Positions 46,335-55,218 of a stretch of DNA of 64,000 nucleotides are shown piece after piece. Numbering within the stretch: position 1 is the first letter of the stretch; each line of letters opens with the position of its first letter. Source of the DNA: Acidimicrobiaceae bacterium. Its GTDB lineage: Bacteria; Actinomycetota; Acidimicrobiia; Acidimicrobiales; Aldehydirespiratoraceae. The position numbers and the translations under genes are program-made. The stretch spans positions 1 through 64,000 of the forward strand of contig VXTM01000044.1 of the NCBI GenBank assembly GCA_009837445.1, read 5' to 3'. The notes under the pieces were generated by a model. The model did no database searches. It worked only from the letters and a program-made list of their open reading frames with translations, and had not been told where the DNA came from.

Positions 46335-46733
46335 TCAAGCGGGCCGGGTCGGGGCGGCCATCTGGGAGACGGTCTCGCCGGTGTCGGTGAATGTGCGGTT
46401 GACCTCGGTGGCGCCGTACACCCACAGGATCCGCATGACGGTGTCGCCGTCGTTGTGGAAGCGGTGCGGCACATCCGCCTGGACCTTGGTCGTGTCGTAG
46501 GGGCGGATGCGGTGCTCCACACCGTCAATCTCGACGATGCCGGTGCCCTCCAGCAGGGTGACCTGCTCGACGGTGTTGTGGCTGTGCCGGGCGAGGCCCG
46601 CGCCCGGCGGGAACGAGGTGATCCCCATGATGAAGCTCTGCCCGGGGAGCGGATCGCCGGTGAGGCGGACGCTGGTGATGCCGTCGCCCCGCTCAACCCG
46701 GGGCGACGATGCGTAGTCGATCAACTCTGTCAT
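46335..46733 (-). CDS. Small cupin-domain protein
   Basis: 132 residues from the ATG at 46733 (GGGAGGT site). A single cupin barrel: ARHSHNTVEQVTLLEGTG carries the metal histidines, with HRFHND in the second motif. It could be an isomerase, dioxygenase or lyase; cupins this small are often ureidoglycolate-lyase- or sugar-acid-isomerase-like. First gene of the operon running to 43542. Confidence 0.85.
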   Translation of the reverse strand: MTELIDYASSPRVERGDGITSVRLTGDPLPGQSFIMGITSFPPGAGLARHSHNTVEQVTLLEGTGIVEIDGVEHRIRPYDTTKVQADVPHRFHNDGDTVMRILWVYGATEVNRTFTDTGETVSQMAAPTRPA

Positions 46734-46792
46734 GGGCACCTCCCGGTTGCGCGGATGCAGGATCCCCGGCGAACTCTGTCCGCTGGGAGCCG

Positions 46793-46811
46793 ATCATATA
46801 TGTTGCAGGAT
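46793..46811. promoter_or_regulatory. Shared 19-bp element, site 7
   Basis: ATCATATAT-G-TTGCAGGAT; 15 of 18 consensus positions. A further GATGATC follows immediately. It lies in the gap between the cupin operon (minus, 46733) and the enolase-superfamily operon (plus, 46888). Confidence 0.68.
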
Positions 46812-46887
46812 GATCAGGTTGGGGCTCGCTCCCGGGGTGGCGAGAGTACCGGCTGCACATCTTCGGACTCCGGCGGAGGAGGCCCGC

Positions 46888-47961
46888 ATGCGGATCGTCA
46901 GCGTGGAGGCGGTACCCATCACAGTTGGGTTGGCCAAGCCGGTGGTGATGGCCCAGATCACCGTGGAGCGCTCCCACAACGTGCTGGCAAAGATCACCGC
47001 CGACAACGGCCTCGTCGGATGGGGCGAGGGCGTGGAGGCCGTCAACCTGACCGGCGACACCCAGGGCGCCATCGCGTCCGCCATCGACTTCCTCGGCCCC
47101 CGCCTGGTGGGAGAAGACCCCCTCCGCCGCACCGCCCTGTGGTGGGCCATGCGAAAGATGATCCAGGCGAACGACACCGCCATCGGCGCCATCGACATGG
47201 CCCTCCACGACCTTGCCGGCAAGCACTTCGGGGTTCCCGTGGTGGAGCTGCTCGGAGGCAGGGTCCGGGGATCGGTTCCCGCGATCACCATCTTCGGCAG
47301 CGGCGACCCCGACGCGGACGTTGCCGCGGCCCGGGCCAAGCACGAGTCCGGGTTCCGATGGTTCAAGTTGAAGCTCGGCCTCGGGCCCGTCGACGCCGAG
47401 CTCGAAACGATGCGGCGAGTCCGCGAGGCCCTGCCCGCGGACTGCGTGCTCAGCGGCGACGCCAACCAGGGCTGGTCCGAGCCCGAGGCGGTCCGGTTCC
47501 TGCGAGCGCTCGACGGCCTCGACGTCGGCTTCATCGAGCAGCCAATCCTTCAGGGCGACCACGCCGCCATGGTGAGGGTGGCCCGGGCCTCGCCTGTCCC
47601 GATCTGCGTCGACGAGAGCATCCACTCCCACAACGACATCCTCGGCTTCGGGCGCACCGGCGTGGCAGGGGTGAGCCTCAAGCTGATCAAGCTGGGCGGC
47701 ATCACCGGCGTGATGAGGGGCGCCACGTTGTGCGAGTCGCTGGGACTGGAGGTGAACCTCGCCGGCAAGATCGCCGAGTCGAGCGTCGCCGCCGCGGCCA
47801 ACGTCCACTGCGCGGCGGCACTGCAGAACCTGGGCTTCGGATGCAGCCCCGGCAACCAGGGGGCCAGCTCCGACGTGGCCTCGGCGCCGCTGGTCGCCGT
47901 CAACGGCGAATACCCGGTGCCCTCAGGTCCCGGTCTCGGCGTAGAAGTCGACCAGGTGTGA
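46888..47961 (+). CDS. Enolase superfamily enzyme (mandelate racemase/muconate cycloisomerase, MLE-type)
   Basis: 357 residues from the ATG at 46888 (GGAGGAGG site). Lys160-x-Lys162 (FKLKLG), Asp191 (GDANQGW), Glu217 (FIEQP), Asp242 (CVDES) and the C-terminal Lys268 (LKLIKLGG) complete the muconate-cycloisomerase/dipeptide-epimerase subgroup. It leads a plus operon with a hydroxyacid dehydrogenase and an aldehyde dehydrogenase. Confidence 0.9.
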   Translation: MRIVSVEAVPITVGLAKPVVMAQITVERSHNVLAKITADNGLVGWGEGVEAVNLTGDTQGAIASAIDFLGPRLVGEDPLRRTALWWAMRKMIQANDTAIGAIDMALHDLAGKHFGVPVVELLGGRVRGSVPAITIFGSGDPDADVAAARAKHESGFRWFKLKLGLGPVDAELETMRRVREALPADCVLSGDANQGWSEPEAVRFLRALDGLDVGFIEQPILQGDHAAMVRVARASPVPICVDESIHSHNDILGFGRTGVAGVSLKLIKLGGITGVMRGATLCESLGLEVNLAGKIAESSVAAAANVHCAAALQNLGFGCSPGNQGASSDVASAPLVAVNGEYPVPSGPGLGVEVDQV

Positions 47962-47972
47962 CGGTTGGGCCC

Positions 47973-48830
47973 ATGAGAGTCGGGTTCGTGGGTATGGGCC
48001 GGATGGGCCTGCCCATGGCCCGACGGGCGGCGGACGCCGGGCACGACGTGACGGCGTTCGACGCCTCCCCGCAAGCCGCACGACGGGCCGCGGCGTCGGG
48101 GCTGGCCACGGTCGACGGCCTCGACGGGCTGGCGGGGTGCGAGGTGGTGTGCTCGTCGCTGCCCGGCAGCGACGATGTGGAGGCGGTGTACTGCTCGGGA
48201 GGCGGGCTGCTGGAGGTGCTGGAGCCACCCGCGGTGGCCGCGGACCTGTCGACGGTGTCGGTGGCTGTGAGCCGCCGCGTGGCCGCCGAGGCCCGGCGGC
48301 GCTCGATCGGCTTCCTTGACGCGCCGGTGAGCGGCACGTCCATCCACGCCGAGGCCGGGACGCTCACCGTGATGGTCGGCGGCCCGGCCGAGGCGCTGAG
48401 TGCAGCCCGCGGCGTGCTGGAGACGTTCTCGAGCAGGGTCGAGCGGGTGGGCGACAACGGGTCGGGCCTGCTGCTCAAGCTGATCAGCAACCGGCTGCTC
48501 ACCTCATACCTGGGTGCCATCGCGGAGGCGGTGGTGGCCATGGAACGCACCGGGCTCGATGTGTCGCAAGGCATCGAGCTGCTCCGCGCCGGCGCCGCGC
48601 CCCGCCAGCTGGACTACAAGGCCGAGCCGATGGCCGCCCGGGACTTCGCCCCCATGTTCACCGTCGATCTGATGCGCAAGGACCTGCGGCTGGCCGCCGA
48701 GGCCCTTGGTGCGGCCCGCATCGCCGGCGTCGCCCAGGCTGTCCTGGAGGAGACCGCGGCCGCGGGCCGCGGTTCCGAGGACCTGGGCGCGCTTATAACG
48801 GCAGTCGAGCGCCACATGGACGGGCCATGA
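47973..48830 (+). CDS. NAD(P)-dependent oxidoreductase, 3-hydroxyisobutyrate dehydrogenase family
   Basis: 285 residues. VGFVGMGRMGLPMARRAADAG, DAPVSGTSIHAEAGTLTVMV and the catalytic Lys in GLLLKLISNRLL. ATG 47973 is chosen; GTG 47958 overlaps the upstream stop and is an alternative. Its own stop overlaps the aldehyde dehydrogenase ATG (ATGA). A hydroxyacid-to-semialdehyde-to-acid sequence with 48827 is a natural reading. Confidence 0.87.
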   Translation: MRVGFVGMGRMGLPMARRAADAGHDVTAFDASPQAARRAAASGLATVDGLDGLAGCEVVCSSLPGSDDVEAVYCSGGGLLEVLEPPAVAADLSTVSVAVSRRVAAEARRRSIGFLDAPVSGTSIHAEAGTLTVMVGGPAEALSAARGVLETFSSRVERVGDNGSGLLLKLISNRLLTSYLGAIAEAVVAMERTGLDVSQGIELLRAGAAPRQLDYKAEPMAARDFAPMFTVDLMRKDLRLAAEALGAARIAGVAQAVLEETAAAGRGSEDLGALITAVERHMDGP

Positions 48831-50314
48831 GGGCGCCGAACCGGTTGGCACTGGCCGACCCGGCCCTGCTCCGGGCCGACGGCTACATCGGCGGGCGCTG
48901 GATCCCGCCGGACTCAGGCGGAAGGTTCGACGTGGTGGACCCGGCCACCGGCGAGCCGATCGCCGCGGTGGCCGACATGGGCGGGGCCGAGACCGGTCGG
49001 GCCGTCGCTGCGGCCGCGGCGGCCCTCCCGGCCTGGCGGGCGCTCACCGCCAAGCAGCGCTCCGCCGTACTGCGACGCTGGTACGAGCTGATGGTGGAGA
49101 ACGCCTCGGACCTCGCCGCCATCATCACCGCCGAGATGGGCAAGCCCCTGGCCGAGGGACGGGGCGAGATACTGGCCGGGGCCGCCTACGTGGAGTGGTT
49201 CGCCGAGGAGGCCAAGCGGGCCTACGGCGAGACCATCCCGACCCACGACCCGTCCATGCGCCTGGTGGTGATCAAGCAGCCGGTCGGGGTGGTGGCCGCC
49301 ATCACGCCATGGAACTTCCCGTTCGCCACCATCGCCCGCAAGGCCGCTCCCGCGCTGGCCGTGGGCTGCACGGTGGTGGCCAAGCCGGCTGAGGACACTC
49401 CACTGGCGGCTCTGGCCCTGGCCGAGCTGGCCGAGCGGGCCGGGGTGCCCGCCGGGGTGTTCAACGTGGTGACCACCTCGGATCCCGCTCCGGTCGGCGC
49501 CGAGCTGACCGCCCACCCGGCAGTGAAGAAGATCTCGTTCACGGGCAGCACCGAGGTCGGCAAACTGCTGATGGGCCAGGCTGCCGGGACCGTCAAGAAG
49601 GTCGCCCTCGAGCTCGGGGGAAACGCCCCGCTCATCGTCTTCGACGACGCCGACGTGGAAGCGGCCGTGGCCCACGCCATCGTCTCGAAGTTCCGCAACG
49701 GCGGGCAGACCTGCATCTGCGCCAACCGGATCCTGGTCCAGGCCGGCGTCTACGACGAGTTCGTGGACCGCTTCTGCGCCGCCGCGGCGGCCTTGAACGT
49801 CGGGCCGGGCACCGATCCCGGTACCGACATCGGCCCGCTGATCAACGGCGAGGCGCTGGCCAAGGTGCAGCGTCTGGTGGACGCAGCGGTGGCCGGCGGC
49901 GCCACCGCACGCCTAGGGGCCGCGGCCCATGCGCTCGGCGGCACCTTCTACGAGACCACGGTCCTGACCGGCGTTACCGACGACATGGACATCACGGCCG
50001 AGGAGGTGTTCGGCCCCGTGGCGTCGATCCTCCGGTTCGACACCGACGACGAGGCGGTGGCCGCGGCCAACGACACCCCCTACGGCCTGGCCGCCTACTT
50101 CTTCACCAGGGACCTGGCCCGGGCCTGGCAGGTGGGCGAGGCCCTCGAGTACGGCATGGTGGCTGTCAACTCCGGCCTGCTGATGACCGAGCTGGCCCCG
50201 TTCGGCGGGGTCAAGGAGTCCGGCATCGGCCGCGAGGGCGCCCGCGAAGGCCTCGATGAATTCCTGGAGACCAAGTACCTGGCCATGGGCGGCCTGGACC
50301 GCGCCAGCAGTTAG
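48827..50314 (+). CDS. Aldehyde dehydrogenase (succinate-semialdehyde dehydrogenase-like)
   Basis: 495 residues. ITPWNFPFATIARKAAPALAVG, FTGSTEVGK, LELGGNAPLIVFDDAD with the general-base Glu, and the catalytic Cys in NGGQTCICANRI. This fits the NAD(P)-dependent semialdehyde branch (GabD type). It is coupled to the preceding dehydrogenase by a 4-nt overlap. Confidence 0.93.
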   Translation: MRAPNRLALADPALLRADGYIGGRWIPPDSGGRFDVVDPATGEPIAAVADMGGAETGRAVAAAAAALPAWRALTAKQRSAVLRRWYELMVENASDLAAIITAEMGKPLAEGRGEILAGAAYVEWFAEEAKRAYGETIPTHDPSMRLVVIKQPVGVVAAITPWNFPFATIARKAAPALAVGCTVVAKPAEDTPLAALALAELAERAGVPAGVFNVVTTSDPAPVGAELTAHPAVKKISFTGSTEVGKLLMGQAAGTVKKVALELGGNAPLIVFDDADVEAAVAHAIVSKFRNGGQTCICANRILVQAGVYDEFVDRFCAAAAALNVGPGTDPGTDIGPLINGEALAKVQRLVDAAVAGGATARLGAAAHALGGTFYETTVLTGVTDDMDITAEEVFGPVASILRFDTDDEAVAAANDTPYGLAAYFFTRDLARAWQVGEALEYGMVAVNSGLLMTELAPFGGVKESGIGREGAREGLDEFLETKYLAMGGLDRASS

Positions 50315-50323
50315 AACGGCGGA

Positions 50324-51076
50324 TCAGGCCATGAATCGGCCGCCGTTCACGGTGACCGTCTGGCCGGTCATGTAGGCGGCTTCATCGGAGGCCAGGAACA
50401 TCATCCAGTTGACGATCTCGCCGGTGGTGCCGTAGCGGCCGAGCGGGATGGAAGCCTCGGTGCGGGCCCGCTCGTCGGGGCCCCGGACCTCGCGGATCCG
50501 GTCGGTCATCACCGCGCTCGGTGCGATCGCGTTGGACGTGACGCCGTCGGGAGCCAGCTCGTAGGCGAACACCCGGCTGAGGGCCAGCACCCCGGCCTTG
50601 GACGCGGCGTAGGCGGGGGAGGACCGGTAGACCGCGGTCTGGCCCGCCAGCGAGGACAGCGTGATGATGCGGCCCGCCGGTGACCGGCGCAGCAGGGGCA
50701 TGGCCCGCCGGGTGCACAGGAACACGCCCTTGAGGTTGAGGTCCACGACCGCGTCCCACTCGCTGGTGGGCAGCGACTCGGTGGTGTGCTGATGCCAGAA
50801 CCCGCCCGCGTTGTTGATCAGCACATCGAGTCGGCCCGAGTGCTGCTCGACCCGGTCGAACGCGGCCTCCACCGGCGCGGCATCGGTAACGTCGCAGCGC
50901 AAGAAGCGGGCCCCGGCGCCGGCTGCGACCTCTGAGCCCCGCTCCTCGTCGATGTCGAGCCCGTACACCTCGGCGCCGGCCGCGGCGAAGGCCCTGACCG
51001 CATCCGCCCCCATGCCCGATGCCGAGCCGGTGACGGCCACAACCCGTCCCGAGAAGTCCCAGGCGACGTTGCTCAC
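50324..51076 (-). CDS. Short-chain dehydrogenase/reductase (SDR)
   Basis: 250 residues, classical SDR. TGSASGMGADAVRAF cofactor motif, LINNAGGF, catalytic Ser in ITLSSLAG, and YAASK with Tyr and Lys. The C-terminus GQTVTVNGGRFMA is typical of FabG-like enzymes. GTG/ATG-region start just after the aldehyde dehydrogenase gene (13-nt gap), forming a two-gene minus operon. Confidence 0.92.
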   Translation of the reverse strand: MSNVAWDFSGRVVAVTGSASGMGADAVRAFAAAGAEVYGLDIDEERGSEVAAGAGARFLRCDVTDAAPVEAAFDRVEQHSGRLDVLINNAGGFWHQHTTESLPTSEWDAVVDLNLKGVFLCTRRAMPLLRRSPAGRIITLSSLAGQTAVYRSSPAYAASKAGVLALSRVFAYELAPDGVTSNAIAPSAVMTDRIREVRGPDERARTEASIPLGRYGTTGEIVNWMMFLASDEAAYMTGQTVTVNGGRFMA

Positions 51077-51089
51077 CGGCTCGGACCGC

Positions 51090-52589
51090 TCAGTTGAGCC
51101 GGGTGTTGTCGCCCCGGTACCAGTCGACGGGATCGGGCGCGGTGCGCACCGTCACCGAGCGGACGTGGGTGAACTCGTGGAACGACTCCCAGCCCCCTTC
51201 TCGGCCGGTTCCGCTGTCGCGCACTCCGCCCCACGGCAGCGACGGGTCGAGGCGGTGGTGGTCGTTGACCCAGACGATCCCGTGCTCCAGACCGTCGGCA
51301 ACCCGGTGGGCCCGGGCCACATCGGAGGTCCACACCGACGATCCAAGCCCGTACACCGAGTCGTTGGCCAGAGCCAGCGCCTCGGCCTCGTCGCGGAACG
51401 GGATCACCACCACCACCGGCCCGAAGATCTCGTCCCGGGCGCAGGCCATGTCGTTGGTCACCCCGGTGAGCACGGTCGGCTCCACGTAGAAGCCGCTGCT
51501 CAGGGCGGGATCGGCCGGCACTCCCCCACCGCACACGATCCTCGCACCGTCGCTGACCGCTCCCGCGATGCAGCCAAGCACACGCTGCCTGGCCTTCTCG
51601 CTGATGACCGGACCGAGCTGGGTGGCCTCCTCGGCCGGATCCCCGATCCGGATCGAGCGGGCTATGGATGCGAGCGCCTCGACGAACTCGTCGTGGATGG
51701 AGGCCTCCACCAGCACCCGGCTGCCGCAGATGCAGGTCTGGCCCGCGGCGATGAACCCGCCGAAGGCCACCCCGGGGGCGGACACGGCCACCGGCTGGTC
51801 GGCGAACACCAGCACCGGCGTCTTGCCGCCCAACTCGACGGTGACCTTGGCGAAGCGACTCGACGCCGCGGCCGCAACCGAGCGTCCGGCATCGGTGCCT
51901 CCCGTGAACACCAGCTTGCCCACGTCGGGATGCTCGGCCAGGCGGGCGCCGGCCACCGAGCCGATCCCGGTGACGACGTTCAGCACGCCCGGGGGCACCC
52001 CGGCCTCGGCGGCCAGGTCGGCTAGGCGCAGCGGCGTGAACGGGGTGAGCTCCGACGGCTTGACCACCACCGAGTTCCCGGTGGCCAGGGCGGGGGCGAG
52101 GCTCTTGGACGTGATCATCAGCGGGTGGTTGAACGAGCTGAGGATGCCGACGGTGCCGATCGGGAAGCGGCTGGTGTAGGCGTGGTAGGGGCCCGGCATG
52201 GGCGCCACCGACGTGCGGTCGGCCACCAGCAGCGAGGCGTTGTAGCGGTACCAGCCCGACAGCCTCGAAACCTGGGCCCGGGTCTCGGCGATCGGCCGCC
52301 CGTTGTTGAGGGTCTCCAGGCGGAACAGGTCGTCGAGGTTGCCGTCGATGGCGTCGGCGAGACGATGCAGCACCGCGGCCCGCTCCGCGATCGGCATGTG
52401 CCGCCACTGGCCGCGCTCGAAGGCCTCCTTGGCCGCAGCCACGGCGCGGTCAACATCGGCGGGCCCCGCCGCCGCGGACGCGCCGAGGGTCCGGCCGTTG
52501 GATGGATTGACGATGTCGAGGGTCGACCCGTCGGTTGCGGCCACCTCCTCGCCGCCGATCAGCAGCCCCCGACTCAAGCGATCAGTCAT
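51090..52589 (-). CDS. Aldehyde dehydrogenase
   Basis: 499 residues. FNHPLMITSKSLAPALATGN, FTGGTDAGR, VELGGKTPVLVFAD and the catalytic Cys in AAGQTCICGSRV. It is of the betaine-aldehyde/4-hydroxymuconic-semialdehyde-like branch rather than GabD. The ATG at 52589 lacks a good ribosome site, and a 7-codon upstream frame (ATG near 52610, stop overlapping the start as ATGA) could couple translation. It precedes the SDR gene. Confidence 0.92.
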   Translation of the reverse strand: MTDRLSRGLLIGGEEVAATDGSTLDIVNPSNGRTLGASAAAGPADVDRAVAAAKEAFERGQWRHMPIAERAAVLHRLADAIDGNLDDLFRLETLNNGRPIAETRAQVSRLSGWYRYNASLLVADRTSVAPMPGPYHAYTSRFPIGTVGILSSFNHPLMITSKSLAPALATGNSVVVKPSELTPFTPLRLADLAAEAGVPPGVLNVVTGIGSVAGARLAEHPDVGKLVFTGGTDAGRSVAAAASSRFAKVTVELGGKTPVLVFADQPVAVSAPGVAFGGFIAAGQTCICGSRVLVEASIHDEFVEALASIARSIRIGDPAEEATQLGPVISEKARQRVLGCIAGAVSDGARIVCGGGVPADPALSSGFYVEPTVLTGVTNDMACARDEIFGPVVVVIPFRDEAEALALANDSVYGLGSSVWTSDVARAHRVADGLEHGIVWVNDHHRLDPSLPWGGVRDSGTGREGGWESFHEFTHVRSVTVRTAPDPVDWYRGDNTRLN

Positions 52590-52615
52590 CCGTCAGGCCG
52601 TTCCGTCATCGCTTG

Positions 52616-52634
52616 ATCCTATAACATATATTTT
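52616..52634. promoter_or_regulatory. Shared element, site 8 (weak)
   Basis: ATCCTATAA-C-ATATATTTT; only 11 of 18 consensus positions, although the first five bases equal those of the strong site at 33418, and TTCTGCGTC follows. It lies in the gap between the aldehyde dehydrogenase (minus, 52589) and the FAD monooxygenase (plus, 52688). It may simply be AT-rich promoter DNA. Confidence 0.3.
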
Positions 52635-52687
52635 TCTGCGTCCCGCGAGACCCAGGCACTAGCTTCTGTTCGCGTGACGAGCGGGAC

Positions 52688-53890
52688 ATGGCCGTGAACG
52701 GCCTGCGAGTGGGGGTAGTGGGCGGCTCGATCGGAGGGCTGACCGCGGCGGTGCTCCTGCACGAGATGGGCTGCGACGTCCAAGTGTTCGAACGCTCGAC
52801 CGAGGCCCTGCAGGGTCGGGGCGCCGGGATCGTGGTGCTCCCCATGACCGAGCGGTACTTCACGGAGTCGGGCACAGGACTCCGCGCCAGCCAGGACTGG
52901 GACCGCCAGGTCGCCCTCACGCTCACGTACTGGAGCTACATCGACCGCGCCGGCTCCATCATCGACGCGGCCGCCACCCACAACCGCTTCACCTCGTGGA
53001 ACACCTTGTACCGGGCGCTGCTCGAGCGCCTGCCCCCGGAGCGGTACCACCTAGGTTGCAGCGCGACCGGCGTGTCGACGGCAAGCGACTCCGCCACGGT
53101 GCACTTCGCCGAGGGCGGCACCGACTCCTTGGACCTGGTGGTCGGCGCCGACGGGATCGGCTCGACCGTGCGGGAGACGGTGGCGCCCGGCACCCCTACC
53201 ACCTACGCCGGCTACGTGGCCTGGCGGGGCACGGTGCTCGAGCGTGACCTGTCGCCGAGCAGCGCGGCCGTCTTCGTCGACGCCATGGTCTACCAAGTGC
53301 TCGACCGATCCCATGTGCTCGTGTACGCCATCCCGGGGCCCGGCGACTCGGCCGAGGCAGGCGAGAGAGCCCTCAACTTCGTGTGGTACCGCAACGCCCG
53401 CGGCACCGACTACGACGAGTTGATGACGGACCGGCACGGTGTGCACCGGCCGGCCACCATGCCGCCGGGGCTGGTGCAGCAACGCTTCGTGCAGGCGCTG
53501 CACGCTGATGCCGCCGCCCAGCTGGCACCGCAGCTGGCCGAGCTGGTGCAGGCCTGCGACCAGCCCTTCATACAGGCGATATTCGACATGGCCGCGGATC
53601 GGTTCCGCCGGGGCCGAGCCATCCTCATCGGCGATGCCGCCGCCGCGCTGAGGCCCCATGTCGCCGCGGGAACGGCCAAGGCCTGCGCCGACGGATGGGC
53701 GTTGCGGGACTTCCTGGCCGGTGCGGACGGTATCGACGAGGCACTGGCGGGCTGGGAGGCTCAGCAGCTGGCCCTGGCCCGGCGCGTCGCGGCCAAGTCC
53801 CGAGCGATGGGCGAGGCGGCTCAGACGACCGGCACGATGGTGCCGGGCGACCCCGACTGGCGATTCGGTCTCTTCGGCCCCGGGAACTGA
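52688..53890 (+). CDS. FAD-dependent monooxygenase (aromatic hydroxylase family)
   Basis: 400 residues. VGVVGGSIGGLTAAVLLHEMG (FAD fold), LVVGADGIGSTVRE (DG motif) and ILIGDAAAALRPHVAAGTAKA (GD motif) match PHBH/salicylate-hydroxylase enzymes, close to 2,6-dihydroxypyridine hydroxylase-like members. NAD(P)H-driven ring hydroxylation is expected. It is divergent from the aldehyde dehydrogenase operon. Confidence 0.9.
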   Translation: MAVNGLRVGVVGGSIGGLTAAVLLHEMGCDVQVFERSTEALQGRGAGIVVLPMTERYFTESGTGLRASQDWDRQVALTLTYWSYIDRAGSIIDAAATHNRFTSWNTLYRALLERLPPERYHLGCSATGVSTASDSATVHFAEGGTDSLDLVVGADGIGSTVRETVAPGTPTTYAGYVAWRGTVLERDLSPSSAAVFVDAMVYQVLDRSHVLVYAIPGPGDSAEAGERALNFVWYRNARGTDYDELMTDRHGVHRPATMPPGLVQQRFVQALHADAAAQLAPQLAELVQACDQPFIQAIFDMAADRFRRGRAILIGDAAAALRPHVAAGTAKACADGWALRDFLAGADGIDEALAGWEAQQLALARRVAAKSRAMGEAAQTTGTMVPGDPDWRFGLFGPGN

Positions 53891-53900
53891 GCCAGGACTG

Positions 53901-55100
53901 TCAGCCGGAGACAGCGGCGCCCTCAGCGATCAGCGCCTCGATCTCGGCGTCGGCGGCGCCGATCTCGCGGAGCACTTCGCGGGTGTGCTCACCCAGTTCG
54001 GGAGGGGGACGGCCGGCCACCGCCGGCTCGCGGTCGACCTGCACCGGCGAACCGGTCACTGGTACCGGCCCGCGCCGGGGATGGGCGAGTTCCACCCTCA
54101 TCCGGTTGTGGCGCACCTGGGGGTCGTCGAACACCTCCGGCAGGTCGAGGATCCGGCCGGCCGGCAGGCCCCGCCCGTGCATCCGCTCGAGCCAGGCCTC
54201 AGTCGTGTCGCCGGCCAGCGCCTCCGACACCGCCGCCTCCAACTCCGACCGGTGCTGCACCCGCAGTTCGTTGGTGGCGTACTCGGGACGCTCAGCCAGG
54301 TCGAGGCCCAACTCGTCGCACAGGATCTCGAAGTGCCGATCGCTGACGATGGCCAAGTTCAGATGCCCGTCGGAGGTGGCGAAGGTGGCGGTCGGGGCGG
54401 TGAACCAGGATCCGGTGCCCACCCTGGCCGGCTGGATGCCGTCGGCGAAGAACATCGCGTTCCAGCTCGACTGGATGGCCACCAACCCGTCGCGCAGCGA
54501 GATGTCCACCCGCCCGCCCTCGCCGGTCGACTGCCGGCGGAACAGCGCCGCGCATACGGCCAGAGCCGCGTTCGTTCCCGCCAGATAGTCGCCCACCGTG
54601 GTCGCGGTCTTGGCGGGAGGTCCGCCCTCGTCGCCGGTGATGCTCATCATGCCCGACTCGCCCTGGAACAGGATGTCGATTCCGGCTCGGGCCGCATCGG
54701 GACCGGTAGACCCGAACGCGCTCACCTCGGCGTAGACCAGGCGGGGATTCTCGGCGAGCAGGTCGTCACAACCCAGCCCTATGCGCTCCATGGCACCGTG
54801 GCGGAGGTTGTGCAGCACGACGTCGGCAGTCACGCAGAGCCGGCGGACCCAGGGCGCGGCCAGTGGCGAGCGCGGGTCCACGGCCAGGCTGCGCTTGCCC
54901 CGGTTGATGGCCGCGAAGTAGTAGCTCACCCCGTCGACGTACGGGCCGAAACCCCGGGCTAGGTCCCCGCCGGGAGGCTCCACCTTCACCACGTCGGCCC
55001 CCATGTCGGCCAGCAGCATCCCGGCGTAGGGCCCGCCGATGATGTTGCCCAACTCGACCACCCGCACTCCTGCCAGGGGTGGACCCCCGGTTGCAGCCAT
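53901..55100 (-). CDS. Family III CoA-transferase (CaiB/BaiF)
   Basis: 399 residues from the ATG at 55100 (GGAGGAGG site); the longer open frame to 55250 runs through the promoter repeats. VRVVELGNIIGGPYAGMLLA, GADVVKVEPPGGDLARG and the catalytic Asp in RVDISLRDGL. Third member here. Divergent from the alpha/beta-hydrolase gene, with tandem shared elements between. Confidence 0.92.
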   Translation of the reverse strand: MAATGGPPLAGVRVVELGNIIGGPYAGMLLADMGADVVKVEPPGGDLARGFGPYVDGVSYYFAAINRGKRSLAVDPRSPLAAPWVRRLCVTADVVLHNLRHGAMERIGLGCDDLLAENPRLVYAEVSAFGSTGPDAARAGIDILFQGESGMMSITGDEGGPPAKTATTVGDYLAGTNAALAVCAALFRRQSTGEGGRVDISLRDGLVAIQSSWNAMFFADGIQPARVGTGSWFTAPTATFATSDGHLNLAIVSDRHFEILCDELGLDLAERPEYATNELRVQHRSELEAAVSEALAGDTTEAWLERMHGRGLPAGRILDLPEVFDDPQVRHNRMRVELAHPRRGPVPVTGSPVQVDREPAVAGRPPPELGEHTREVLREIGAADAEIEALIAEGAAVSG

Positions 55101-55122
55101 GATGCGCCTCCTCCGAACGCCG

Positions 55123-55177
55123 AAATTGCATTTTGCGTTCACATTGAATCCTGCGCCGATATTGCATTTTGCACGAT
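55123..55177. promoter_or_regulatory. Shared 19-bp element, site 9 (tandem pair)
   Basis: Two copies 36 bp apart. The one at 55159-55177, ATATTGCAT-T-TTGCACGAT, matches 16 of 18 consensus positions. The one at 55123-55141, AAATTGCAT-T-TTGCGTTCA, matches 11. Both contain ATTGCATTTTGC. They sit between the CoA-transferase (minus, 55100) and the hydrolase operon (plus, 55219). A 36-bp spacing could allow cooperative binding. Confidence 0.65.
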
Positions 55178-55218
55178 CCGGGGCCAACCTTGCGATCTGA
55201 GCGACTCGGGAGGACGGC

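Noticed and set aside
46455-47972. A 500-codon extension ahead of the hydroxyacid dehydrogenase
   Set aside because: It is the off-frame of the cupin and enolase-superfamily genes, which both have full motifs. The Rossmann N-terminus begins at 47973.
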